Position numbers and translations under genes: made by a program
Origin: an uncultured Collinsella sp.
GTDB lineage: Bacteria > Actinomycetota > Coriobacteriia > Coriobacteriales > Coriobacteriaceae
Length of the DNA stretch: 46,731 nt
Assembly: GCA_959606065.1 (NCBI GenBank)
Contig: CAUHHV010000017.1
Coordinates: forward strand, 1-46,731
Direction of reading: 5' to 3'
In this document: piece after piece, positions 22,849-29,735 of the stretch
How positions within the stretch are numbered: the first letter of the stretch is position 1
Layout of the letters: every line of letters begins with the position of its first letter
Notes under the pieces: model-generated
The model's input: only the letters and a program-made list of their open reading frames with translations
What the model was told of the DNA's origin: nothing
The model's database searches: none

Positions 22849-23538
22849 CTATAGCTTTACAGACGAAATAGCCTGCGAGTCGTACTCCAGAGCAATCGGT
22901 TGCCAGACGAGGTCTTCGATGGTGCAGTTTAGGGTGTCTGCAAGCGCCAATGCCGAGGAAACCGAGGCACGGCGTAGGTCGAGCTGGTTCTGCTCGTAGA
23001 GTTGTATGGCGCGAAGCTTAACCCCCGATTGGGCGGCGAGCTGTTTTTGCGTTAGTCCGGCAGCCTTTCGTGCCGCCTTGAGGCCCTTTTTGTCTGCCTG
23101 GGCGTTGTTCCATTTTTCGATGACAATCTGGGCGAATTTATCTTCGGAGGCCTCGTGGAGCGGATGGTACGAGCCGATGATCCAATCGAGCGGAGCGACT
23201 TCGAGTAGCTTATTAAAGCCCAAGCTGCTCATCCATTGCGTATAGGCCAAAACCCAGCCCGCCCAATACTGAGGCGAACGGTCGAACGGATAGGTCTCCC
23301 TGCATTCGACGGGAGTCAGTCCCGCATGGGCAATAATATCGCGCGCGAGCTCGTCGCCCGCCATGCCGCAGACGACGCGAGGCATACCGCGCTCAAACTG
23401 TTTCATCTCAAGAGCGTTCGACAGGATCGCCGTCAACTCGGCTGGAGTCAGCCCTTGGTCACAGAGGGCAAAATCGACCGCCTCGCCCAGCGTTCTCATG
23501 GCATCCTCGAGATATATCTCACTGTAGGCGTGGGTCAT
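22849..23538 (-). CDS. XRE-family regulator with N-terminal partner domain
   Basis: The 229-residue protein has two parts. Residues about 8-75 (YLEDAMRTLGEAVDFAL, then QFERGMPRVVCGMAGDELA) resemble the small domain that accompanies DUF3990 proteins in many gut bacteria (DUF3791-like). Residues about 152-210 are an XRE-type helix-turn-helix (GLTQKQLAAQSGVKLRAIQ). The start overlaps the DUF3990 gene end by 20 bases. It probably binds the large symmetric operator at 24201-24251 and may neutralise the DUF3990 protein; both are inference from context. The gene ends 11 bases before the small antitoxin-like gene. Confidence 0.8.
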   Translation of the reverse strand: MTHAYSEIYLEDAMRTLGEAVDFALCDQGLTPAELTAILSNALEMKQFERGMPRVVCGMAGDELARDIIAHAGLTPVECRETYPFDRSPQYWAGWVLAYTQWMSSLGFNKLLEVAPLDWIIGSYHPLHEASEDKFAQIVIEKWNNAQADKKGLKAARKAAGLTQKQLAAQSGVKLRAIQLYEQNQLDLRRASVSSALALADTLNCTIEDLVWQPIALEYDSQAISSVKL

Positions 23539-24187
23539 CGCCCGTCATCCCCTCTCGAATGATATCGACGATACGAATTCCCTCAAATGGATTTTCGCCA
23601 AGTAGCTCCCGGTAGTGCGCTCTTGCCGTTTCATCTCGTTCCTTGGCCAATGGACCATACAGAGCTTGCTGCGTACGTTCAAATCCAGCAAAACGAACGC
23701 TCTTAAACGCACGCTCGCTTTTGAGCACAATCTGCTCCCCCAGGTTACCGAGCCTCATAGATCGTCCAAGCTGATCGACGGTGATCGTATTGTTTACAAA
23801 AGCTCTGGCATAGCTAAAGTACGAGTCGTCCGCACGCCACCCCCTTATTACGTCGCAAGTGCTCGTCCGAGGTAGAAAGTGATCATGGAGATATTCGCAC
23901 GCCCCCGCGGCAATGGCGGTATCTTTGCGAAAAGAACGATGCTCAACGAGCAACGCTATCCAATGCAGGACGCAATATTGCGGCGATAGCAAGTCGAGAA
24001 CTTTGAGATCGGCTATATCGAGTTCATAGCGATTCGCAAAGCCATCGGCATCGCGCGAGCATGCCCATTCCCTTGCAAGGTCGAGGCTCTCTGTGCAATA
24101 GAATCCCTGTCCATAGTCGTTATGGATTTTCCCCAGGCCAAGCTGGGGAGTCTCAATGATTTTCTGAGAACCATGCCACAGTTCCAC
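23519..24187 (-). CDS. DUF3990 protein, ADP-ribosyltransferase-like
   Basis: A GTG at 24187 follows AGGAG at six bases and gives 222 residues. The N-terminal part shows LWHGSQKII (3-11), the NDYGQGFYCT block (about 23-32) and AREWACSRD (about 38-46), as in DUF3990. That family is placed in the ADP-ribosyltransferase (ART) fold superfamily, with an H-[ST]-type first motif and a Y-x-x-GFY strand. A target is not known. It is the first gene of the operon, right behind the dyad operator, and is followed by its probable regulator. Toxin function is inference. Confidence 0.8.
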   Translation of the reverse strand: MELWHGSQKIIETPQLGLGKIHNDYGQGFYCTESLDLAREWACSRDADGFANRYELDIADLKVLDLLSPQYCVLHWIALLVEHRSFRKDTAIAAGACEYLHDHFLPRTSTCDVIRGWRADDSYFSYARAFVNNTITVDQLGRSMRLGNLGEQIVLKSERAFKSVRFAGFERTQQALYGPLAKERDETARAHYRELLGENPFEGIRIVDIIREGMTGDDPRLQ

Positions 24188-24200
24188 GCGAGTCTCCTAA

Positions 24201-24251
24201 CAGGTATCGCTCTAGCGATAGTATAACTTACTATCGCTAGAGCGATACCTG
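24201..24251. promoter_or_regulatory. Symmetric double operator upstream of the DUF3990 operon
   Basis: A perfect 23-base inverted repeat (24201-24223 and 24229-24251) around a 5-base spacer. Each arm is itself a dyad of TATCGCT and AGCGATA with 2 bases between (24205-24220 and 24232-24247), so two identical sites lie 27 bases apart centre to centre. This is a good arrangement for two repressor dimers. It covers the region between -35 and -10 of the promoter at 24230-24258. Confidence 0.85.
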
Positions 24252-24258
24252 TATTCAA
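24230..24258 (-). promoter_or_regulatory. Promoter of the DUF3990-XRE-antitoxin-Doc operon
   Basis: On the minus strand TTGAAT (24253-24258) and GATAGT (24230-24235) are 17 bases apart. The right-hand dyad lies exactly between them, so a bound repressor would block RNA polymerase. Confidence 0.55.
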
Positions 24259-24385
24259 ATAGCAAGAGGGTGTCTGGAACCGAGTTTGAGTTCAATACTG
24301 GCTTCTAAGGCTCGCCGAGTCCGGAAGTATGCGACAAAATTCAGACTTGCTGATCACGCCGGAGCACACTAACGCCTCGTCCTGC

Positions 24386-24685
24386 TTACAGAGCTTCATA
24401 GACACGCACCTCATCTTGCTCGATGCTTTTGCGGAATGCCGGGCGCATGTGCTCTGGTGGGTTGGTGACGATATCAACCTTTCGCCCAAGTTCCCTCTCG
24501 AGCTCATGGGAGAGTTCGTAAAGCGTGCCGAACGTCATGGTGTTGCCGCAGATTAGGCGCAAGTCAATATCGCTATCGGGCGTTTGTTCGCCTCGGGCAA
24601 ACGAGCCAAATAAATATGCTTCGCTGATGTCGTATTGAGCCAGCACGCGGGAGGCGACGGTGGATATGTCGAAAGGCGAAATCAT
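24386..24685 (-). CDS. MNT-type minimal nucleotidyltransferase
   Basis: The ATG at 24685 gives 99 residues; an in-frame TTG at 24703 is an alternative. The nucleotidyltransferase motif is complete: GSFARGEQTPDSDIDL (27-42) with metal aspartates D39 and D41, and a third D71 in VDIVT. Such MntA proteins usually act as antitoxins that AMPylate an adjacent HEPN RNase. I see no HEPN gene in the 130 bases downstream or upstream of it, so the partner is missing here. It follows the 62-residue gene in the same direction after a 117-base gap. Confidence 0.85.
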   Translation of the reverse strand: MISPFDISTVASRVLAQYDISEAYLFGSFARGEQTPDSDIDLRLICGNTMTFGTLYELSHELERELGRKVDIVTNPPEHMRPAFRKSIEQDEVRVYEAL

Positions 24686-24802
24686 GGGATATTTTCCGTT
24701 CAACAGTAGAACGTCAGGGGGCCAGCGCCGAAACCGCCGATTCGGCTTTTTGCCGTTCTGCTAGTTCGAAGATAAACGGAGCGTTTGATCTAACGAACTC
24801 GG

Positions 24803-24991
24803 TCAAAAATCCAGGTCGTCACTAGAAAAACCTTCGACATTGAACCAATTAACCGCAGGCAAGAAGCATTCCGCATGGCCAAAGCCAAAGTCAACCGGGC
24901 GCTCGACGGCTATGCGAACGGTCCCGTCATCTCGTGTCTCTGAGTAGGCAAGCTGAGTGCCGTCATCTAGCTGAACATAGCTCCAAAGCAT
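24803..24991 (-). CDS. Small unknown protein, 62 aa
   Basis: GAGGT four bases before the ATG at 24991 sets the start; the frame is open further upstream to 25078 but that adds no recognisable sequence. The protein begins MLWSYVQLDDGTQLAY and continues with a strand-rich acidic sequence (VERPVDFGFGHAECF) ending DDLDF. The first 13 residues match the start of the 61-residue antitoxin-like gene at 22652. It lies 61 bases downstream of the rloB-like gene. I do not recognise the family; the resemblance suggests a small antitoxin-type protein. Confidence 0.55.
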   Translation of the reverse strand: MLWSYVQLDDGTQLAYSETRDDGTVRIAVERPVDFGFGHAECFLPAVNWFNVEGFSSDDLDF

Positions 24992-25052
24992 TGCTACCTC
25001 GTTTACAACTTTTTGAGTTAAAAGCCTGCCCCCCAACGCGGGATGAATCGCA

Positions 25053-25730
25053 CTAGTTACCCGACCCAAATACGTCATCTACAAGATCAGGTAAGTCTGT
25101 CCATACTTGATAGGCGACAACGTTGTCCGGATTCATTTCTCTTGCACGACGTTTATTATCCGTATTGTGCTTTGCGGCATTGGTCAAAGCCTGGCCCTTG
25201 TTGCCGTCAATCATTTCGAGATTTACCGACTTGAACTTTGACGCGGAAGACCTGTTGGGGTCAGTAGATTTTAGAACGCCAAGGTCGCGCGCTCTTTTCT
25301 CGCATTGTGGCGTCGATGCAAAAGTTTCCGGGCATGGTGAGACATGATCGATAAGCCATACTTCAAAGCATGGATTGGAGATTGCGAGCCTAACTCCTTT
25401 TGTCCTTGCTTCTCGTTCTGCTGCGGCTAGGTTTCTGAACTCATCTGAATCGACTACGATCCATGCGGAACTCAATGCTTCGATTTCGCCTGCTTTAACG
25501 GCCTTTTTATCTGAATCGAGCTCTCGCGAAAGCTACTTGGCCACCTTCAAAGGGTCTCCGTCAATATGCCGATACAGCACGCTTCCGCGAACGTCCATTT
25601 CAGTAATAAGGAAGTTAAAATATTCGGTTTCGGTCACCTTTCCATTGGACACAATTAGGTGGCGCTTTCGCTTGGCTCTTGTCTGCTTTTTGCGGCCGCG
25701 AGCAAGCCCTCTCCTTTCTGCCTTAGCCAT
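25053..25730 (-). pseudogene. RloB / AbiLii-like gene interrupted by an in-frame amber stop
   Basis: Two halves lie in one frame. The first (25730 to 25536) has the RloB start, a basic head and LIVSNGKVTETEYFNFLI near residue 24-41. A TAG at 25533-25535 stops it at codon 66. The frame then reads on without interruption to 25053, with VVDSDEF near residue 93 and SNPCFEVWLIDH near 120, both typical RloB segments. A single base change (CAG or similar to TAG) explains it. RloB is the partner of the AAA15 ATPase upstream, whose stop overlaps its ATG by 8 bases. Unless the stop is suppressed or is a sequencing error, the pair is probably inactive. Confidence 0.85.
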
Positions 25731-27018
25731 TTATGTCAGCGCCTTCCTTCATGAGTTGGGCCACAAGTTGATGAAAACTTGGGTTGGGCAGCGGCACATA
25801 GACACCGTTTAAGTAATTGCGCCCCAGATTCTCATTTGCACGAGGCGAATACTCCATCGCAGCAATTAATTGCGAAGCACCTTCAGAGTCCTTTTCCACA
25901 AACCAGACCTGGTCACGTTCAAGCACCTCTTCCATAGGGCTGGTTCGCGTCATCAAGGTGACATCATGGGTCGAGAAGATTAGCTGCGCGCCCTTTGGAT
26001 TTGTGTCGGGATCGGCGAACAGTGAGACGAAGTCGCGCAGGAGCGTAGGATGAAGGCTCGAATCAAGCTCGTCAATTACTGTTGTGGCCCCACTGCTTAA
26101 AGAACGTAAGGCTACCGAGAAAAACGCCAGCGCAGCTTTTGTGCCCTCCGATTCATGGGCGGAGCCCAGCCAAAAGCCATCTCCCGAGCCTTTATGGTGG
26201 AAGAACAGGTCATAAGCGAACGACAATTTAAAGTCTTCTGTAATTTTATTACGTGCCTCTTCCGGAATCTCATCGAGTCCAATGAGTGAGTCTTTTAAAC
26301 CCATGACGCCTTCCGATTGACGGACATCTATGCCGTCAATTCCGATATCAGCATATTTAATGAGCTGAGATAGCATCTGAGCTCGAGCGTCATCGTTGAT
26401 AAACAGCTTTTTTATGGTGGCGAGTTCTGCTAGATAATGCGTTGCATCATAGAGATTGATGTCATTCGCAAGAGCTGCGAATGCGGGTTGAATTACATCA
26501 CTTCCAGCCGCCGCGGCGGCAGATAAGAACAATGAATTATTGCGCGTGATATCCCAAAGTTGTTTTTTGGCGCCTGTAAAGGTGCTACCAAATTTAATTG
26601 ACTGTTCCCCGTTTATCGAAGAGCGGTCATAAAGAAGGGACGGCTGTTTTGATCGATACACAGTGAGATTCTCATATGTAACCTCATTTTTGTTTACACC
26701 AAATGAAAACTCATACTTCAAATTGCTGGCGATAAAATCTATCGAGAATTCTGTGTCATTTGATCGCGATTCCGAGTCAAGTAAAAAAGGGACGATGGGT
26801 ATTTGAGAATTCGCATCGCCTGTCGCATAACCCGTACGAACAAAGTAAGAGACAAAGTAAAGAGCATTTAGGAAATTTGATTTGCCTGACGCGTTTGCGC
26901 CGTAAACCGCAGCCACTCGCACGGGCCCAAGTTCCTTTTTGCTCGAAATCGGTTCAAACGAGAACTGCTGAGTATCTCGAAAGCTCTGAAAGTTCTTAAA
27001 TGAAAAATTGAGGATCAT
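25723..27018 (-). CDS. AAA15 ATPase, RloA / AbiLi-like
   Basis: The ATG at 27018 follows AAGGA and gives 431 residues. Walker A is YGANASGKSN (about 39-48) and Walker B is VIDELDSSLHP, followed by IFSTHDVTLM. Between them the coiled-coil lid region of SMC-like/OLD-like ATPases is short, as in AAA15 proteins. Together with the downstream RloB gene it matches the two-gene RloAB arrangement, also known from the lactococcal abortive-infection system AbiL. In such systems the ATPase probably senses phage and the RloB protein is the effector. Terminator-like repeat upstream at 27088-27132 separates it from the FRG gene. Confidence 0.85.
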   Translation of the reverse strand: MILNFSFKNFQSFRDTQQFSFEPISSKKELGPVRVAAVYGANASGKSNFLNALYFVSYFVRTGYATGDANSQIPIVPFLLDSESRSNDTEFSIDFIASNLKYEFSFGVNKNEVTYENLTVYRSKQPSLLYDRSSINGEQSIKFGSTFTGAKKQLWDITRNNSLFLSAAAAAGSDVIQPAFAALANDINLYDATHYLAELATIKKLFINDDARAQMLSQLIKYADIGIDGIDVRQSEGVMGLKDSLIGLDEIPEEARNKITEDFKLSFAYDLFFHHKGSGDGFWLGSAHESEGTKAALAFFSVALRSLSSGATTVIDELDSSLHPTLLRDFVSLFADPDTNPKGAQLIFSTHDVTLMTRTSPMEEVLERDQVWFVEKDSEGASQLIAAMEYSPRANENLGRNYLNGVYVPLPNPSFHQLVAQLMKEGADING

Positions 27019-27087
27019 CTTTAGAATCCTTCTCAAATATATCGATTATTCACAGACATCCTTAAATAACAAGAACAATTATATAGT

Positions 27088-27132
27088 TTTAAAACCGATA
27101 TTTGTTAGCTTTGAACAAATATCGGTTTTAAA
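27088..27132. terminator. Long AT-rich hairpin between FRG and RloA genes
   Basis: Perfect 19-base arms at 27088-27106 and 27114-27132 with a 7-base loop. The A/T ends on both sides would allow termination in either direction, and it lies 86 bases after the FRG gene stop. Confidence 0.75.
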
Positions 27133-27217
27133 TTGAGATTTTAGGCAATGGACCTTATTAGTACGTATGACATAATGCCTGAAGCATAATTCTCTACGCT
27201 GATATTAAGAGCAATCT

Positions 27218-28147
27218 TCAGTGACGGTGTCTCTTAATCTCACTCACTATGCCGGCGCATCTCTTCTCAATGCTGTCGGGAAAGAGCGAAGCTTCGGTAA
27301 TGCCAAGTTTACTCAACTCGTTCAGTATTGATGCTTTTCTATTAGATGGCACTATGCAACGACCGGCTATCACGGGACTGTCTTTGGGCAGTGGACTTAT
27401 TAAGTCATCAAACGACAAAGAAGAATCCTTACCACGAATGTCATTTGGGAAAAGAATATATTGGCCGGACTGAGCGGCTTGTCTATCAAGATATCTAGTT
27501 CCGTAGACAAATAATGTATCTTCGCAGCACTTCTTAAACCATTTTGCCTGATCAGTTGGCTCAGGGTAAACTGAAAGCACTAGATCACGTTGATAGTCAA
27601 AGTATGGTCTTGATATTGCAAGTGAGGCAAAACGAGACAGAAGCTTTGAGTTCATAAATAGATGCCACGAGTCCGCGATTGCCTGACAGATGGGATATTC
27701 CTGCTTATCCCCTCCCGGTCGCCTAAAGATGAATACTTCGCCCTCGTCAGTCAGATTGCCACAGGCGAAATAGAGGGCAGCAAGCGCGTTTGAAGTGACA
27801 TCTAATAGTCTGGTGGGAACTCCGTAGTGTTGGAGACAGGCTAAAAGATCAATCGGAAGCAATTCTCGTTTAAAAACATTTGGTAATATGCGGCAAGCAG
27901 TTTCAATGAAATCAGCCTCGTGCTCAAGGCTGCCTGATATAGGGGAAATGGTGTCCGATCCCGGTTCACGCCGATAGCTGTCTCTTCCGATTGACGGAAC
28001 AAGATCAAACTTAGTGGATCCTTGTCCTCGGAAAACAAATGTAGATTCATATGTCCTGGCGTCGCCATTTATTGTTGGTGAAAGTCCGTTGATGTATTCG
28101 ATATACGAGGCTACATCTTCAACCTCAACTCTAGTTTCATTAGACAT
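27218..28147 (-). CDS. FRG domain protein
   Basis: AAGGA seven bases before the ATG supports the start, giving 309 residues. The FRG domain (about 10-220) shows the name-giving FVFRGQGS (about 38-45), PSIGRDSYR, and LLACLQHYGVPTRLLDVTSNALAALYFAC near 100-130, the family core with the HYG-PT-LLD motif. FRG proteins are frequent in defence islands; their biochemical activity is not established. It is followed by a terminator, so it is probably its own unit rather than part of the RloAB operon. Its GC content is clearly lower than the core genes. Confidence 0.88.
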   Translation of the reverse strand: MSNETRVEVEDVASYIEYINGLSPTINGDARTYESTFVFRGQGSTKFDLVPSIGRDSYRREPGSDTISPISGSLEHEADFIETACRILPNVFKRELLPIDLLACLQHYGVPTRLLDVTSNALAALYFACGNLTDEGEVFIFRRPGGDKQEYPICQAIADSWHLFMNSKLLSRFASLAISRPYFDYQRDLVLSVYPEPTDQAKWFKKCCEDTLFVYGTRYLDRQAAQSGQYILFPNDIRGKDSSLSFDDLISPLPKDSPVIAGRCIVPSNRKASILNELSKLGITEASLFPDSIEKRCAGIVSEIKRHRH

Positions 28148-28276
28148 ATATCAATCCTTTAGCGGAACAAGAAACTTTACAAACAGTAGTATGTGGATTG
28201 AAATAATCTTATCGCTCTGGCAGATGGAGTGTAATGCTCAACATCGGTATCAGATCGAGAGGCAGTCGAGCTGAAC

Positions 28277-28318
28277 AAAATAGTGCCGTCGCAGCGATAG
28301 CTGATACGGCACTATTTT
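28277..28318 (-). terminator. Terminator after the LPxTD surface protein gene
   Basis: Perfect 13-base arms at 28277-28289 and 28306-28318, with A/T ends on both sides and a further small dyad in the loop. It is 82 bases downstream of the surface gene stop and could work in both directions. Confidence 0.8.
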
Positions 28319-28399
28319 CTAGGAAATTGATTTAGTAGAAGGCTAAATACTTCTGCAATAGCTGCTTAACCACTCCCCTGGTCTCGCTTAAACGGGGCA

Positions 28400-29533
28400 C
28401 TAGCAGCGATATGCGGCAGTCAGGAGCACAGTCCCCAATAGGAAAAGCGCCACAGAGGCGACGATCCAGTTGGTGTCGTCGGTCTTGGGGAGTGCCACTG
28501 TTGTCGCGGTGGCAGCCTTGGGCTTGGTCATCTTAGCGACCGTGGTCTTGGTTGCTGTCGTTGTTGTCTTGGCTGGCGTGGCCGCGGGTTTCAGCGAGGG
28601 ATTTGCCGTGGGCCCTGTGGTGGGCTCTCCTGCAGCTGGGTTAGCATCGGCGGGAGACTTGTCCGTGCCATCGCCCGGCACCTCGTCCCTGTCGGTCTCC
28701 CCCGCCGGAGGCGTGGCCACATCGGGCTCAACCACCACACGCGGTGCCGCCGCACCGGAGGCGTCCACCACGCCGCTAGCACCAAAAGCCCCACCAGCAG
28801 GCGTCACAAACCGCGCAGACACAAGTGACCCGCCCGTGCACGCAAGGCCGCCGTCGGCACCGGTCGCATCGAGCCACGAGGCGTCGACGGAAAGCCGACA
28901 GCCGGCCGCACCGTCGCCAAGGCCCGCATCCTGCAGACACACGCCGTAGGCGCGCACGCCCGCTCCGGACCCGGCGCCCGCGGCAAAGACGCGCCCGCCG
29001 CCGCGCACGGCCATGTCGCCGGCGATCACGCCGGCTACCGCCTCGTCTGCAATATCGGCCCCGTCTGCCCGGGCATCGACGGTGCAGCCGTCCACCACGA
29101 GCGCCTGCGAGACGTGTATCCCGCACTGCGAGCCCGTCGCCGTCAGGGTCCCGGTGCCGCGAAGCGTCAGGTTGCCCCACACCTCCATGCCGCACAGCGT
29201 GATGTCCGCATCGGTCGCATGCGACTCCGTCACGGAGTTTTGCCCGCCAAGCGTCAGCACCAGGTCGCCGTCGGCGCCGATGGCCTCGCCCGCGTAGCCG
29301 TTGAGCTCCAGATGGTCGGCATCGGTCCAGGCCCAGCCGGGGCCCGACACGCCCGGCTCGTAGTACGTCGCGCCCGCAATGATGAGGCTCTCCGCACCCG
29401 CGGCATAGGAAGGCCCGCCCAGCAAAACGCATAGGCAGGCCATGGCAACAATCGCAATGTAATGACGGCTGATGTAGGACTCGGCAGCAAACATACCCGC
29501 CCCGATCTTCGCAGGAGCCAATAGAATGTGCAC
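28400..29533 (-). CDS. Cell-wall surface protein with LPKTD sorting signal
   Basis: A GTG at 29533 gives 377 residues; an ATG at 29494 would give 364 and both leave the signal peptide intact (YIAIVAMACLCVLLGG, cut after AYA/AG near residue 44-46). The middle is Gly/Ala/Asp-rich with repeated strands (LEL, LTLGG, LTLRGTGTLTATG) like carbohydrate-binding or beta-helix surface domains. A Thr/Lys/Pro-rich wall-spanning stretch (about 300-345) precedes LPKTD (348-352), a hydrophobic helix and the tail YRC. This is a sortase substrate layout, with LPxTD in place of LPxTG. Ligand is unknown. It sits oddly inside the defence cluster and has higher GC than its neighbours. Confidence 0.8.
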   Translation of the reverse strand: MHILLAPAKIGAGMFAAESYISRHYIAIVAMACLCVLLGGPSYAAGAESLIIAGATYYEPGVSGPGWAWTDADHLELNGYAGEAIGADGDLVLTLGGQNSVTESHATDADITLCGMEVWGNLTLRGTGTLTATGSQCGIHVSQALVVDGCTVDARADGADIADEAVAGVIAGDMAVRGGGRVFAAGAGSGAGVRAYGVCLQDAGLGDGAAGCRLSVDASWLDATGADGGLACTGGSLVSARFVTPAGGAFGASGVVDASGAAAPRVVVEPDVATPPAGETDRDEVPGDGTDKSPADANPAAGEPTTGPTANPSLKPAATPAKTTTTATKTTVAKMTKPKAATATTVALPKTDDTNWIVASVALFLLGTVLLTAAYRC

Positions 29534-29735
29534 CAGAAAATGCCCTGGTAGCAGCAGTTATTAGTTTAGTGAAATCAAGCCGCAAGCAAAGAAAATGCCC
29601 GTGAACAGTACCATTAATTAGGTGTAAATCGTTTTGCCAGTCGGTGAAAGGAAGAATCGCCTCGAGTCGATTGGCGTTCATAAATTCCTAAGTCTGTAAC
29701 AAAGGACCCTTACAGGTTGAAATCGTAAGAATAGC

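Noticed and set aside
23615..23875. Short + strand frames opposite the DUF3990 gene
   Set aside because: They overlap a well-supported gene and have no ribosome site or family similarity.
22140..24187. Considered as a prophage remnant
   Set aside because: No integrase, structural or replication gene is near, and Doc, XRE and DUF3990 also occur outside phages.
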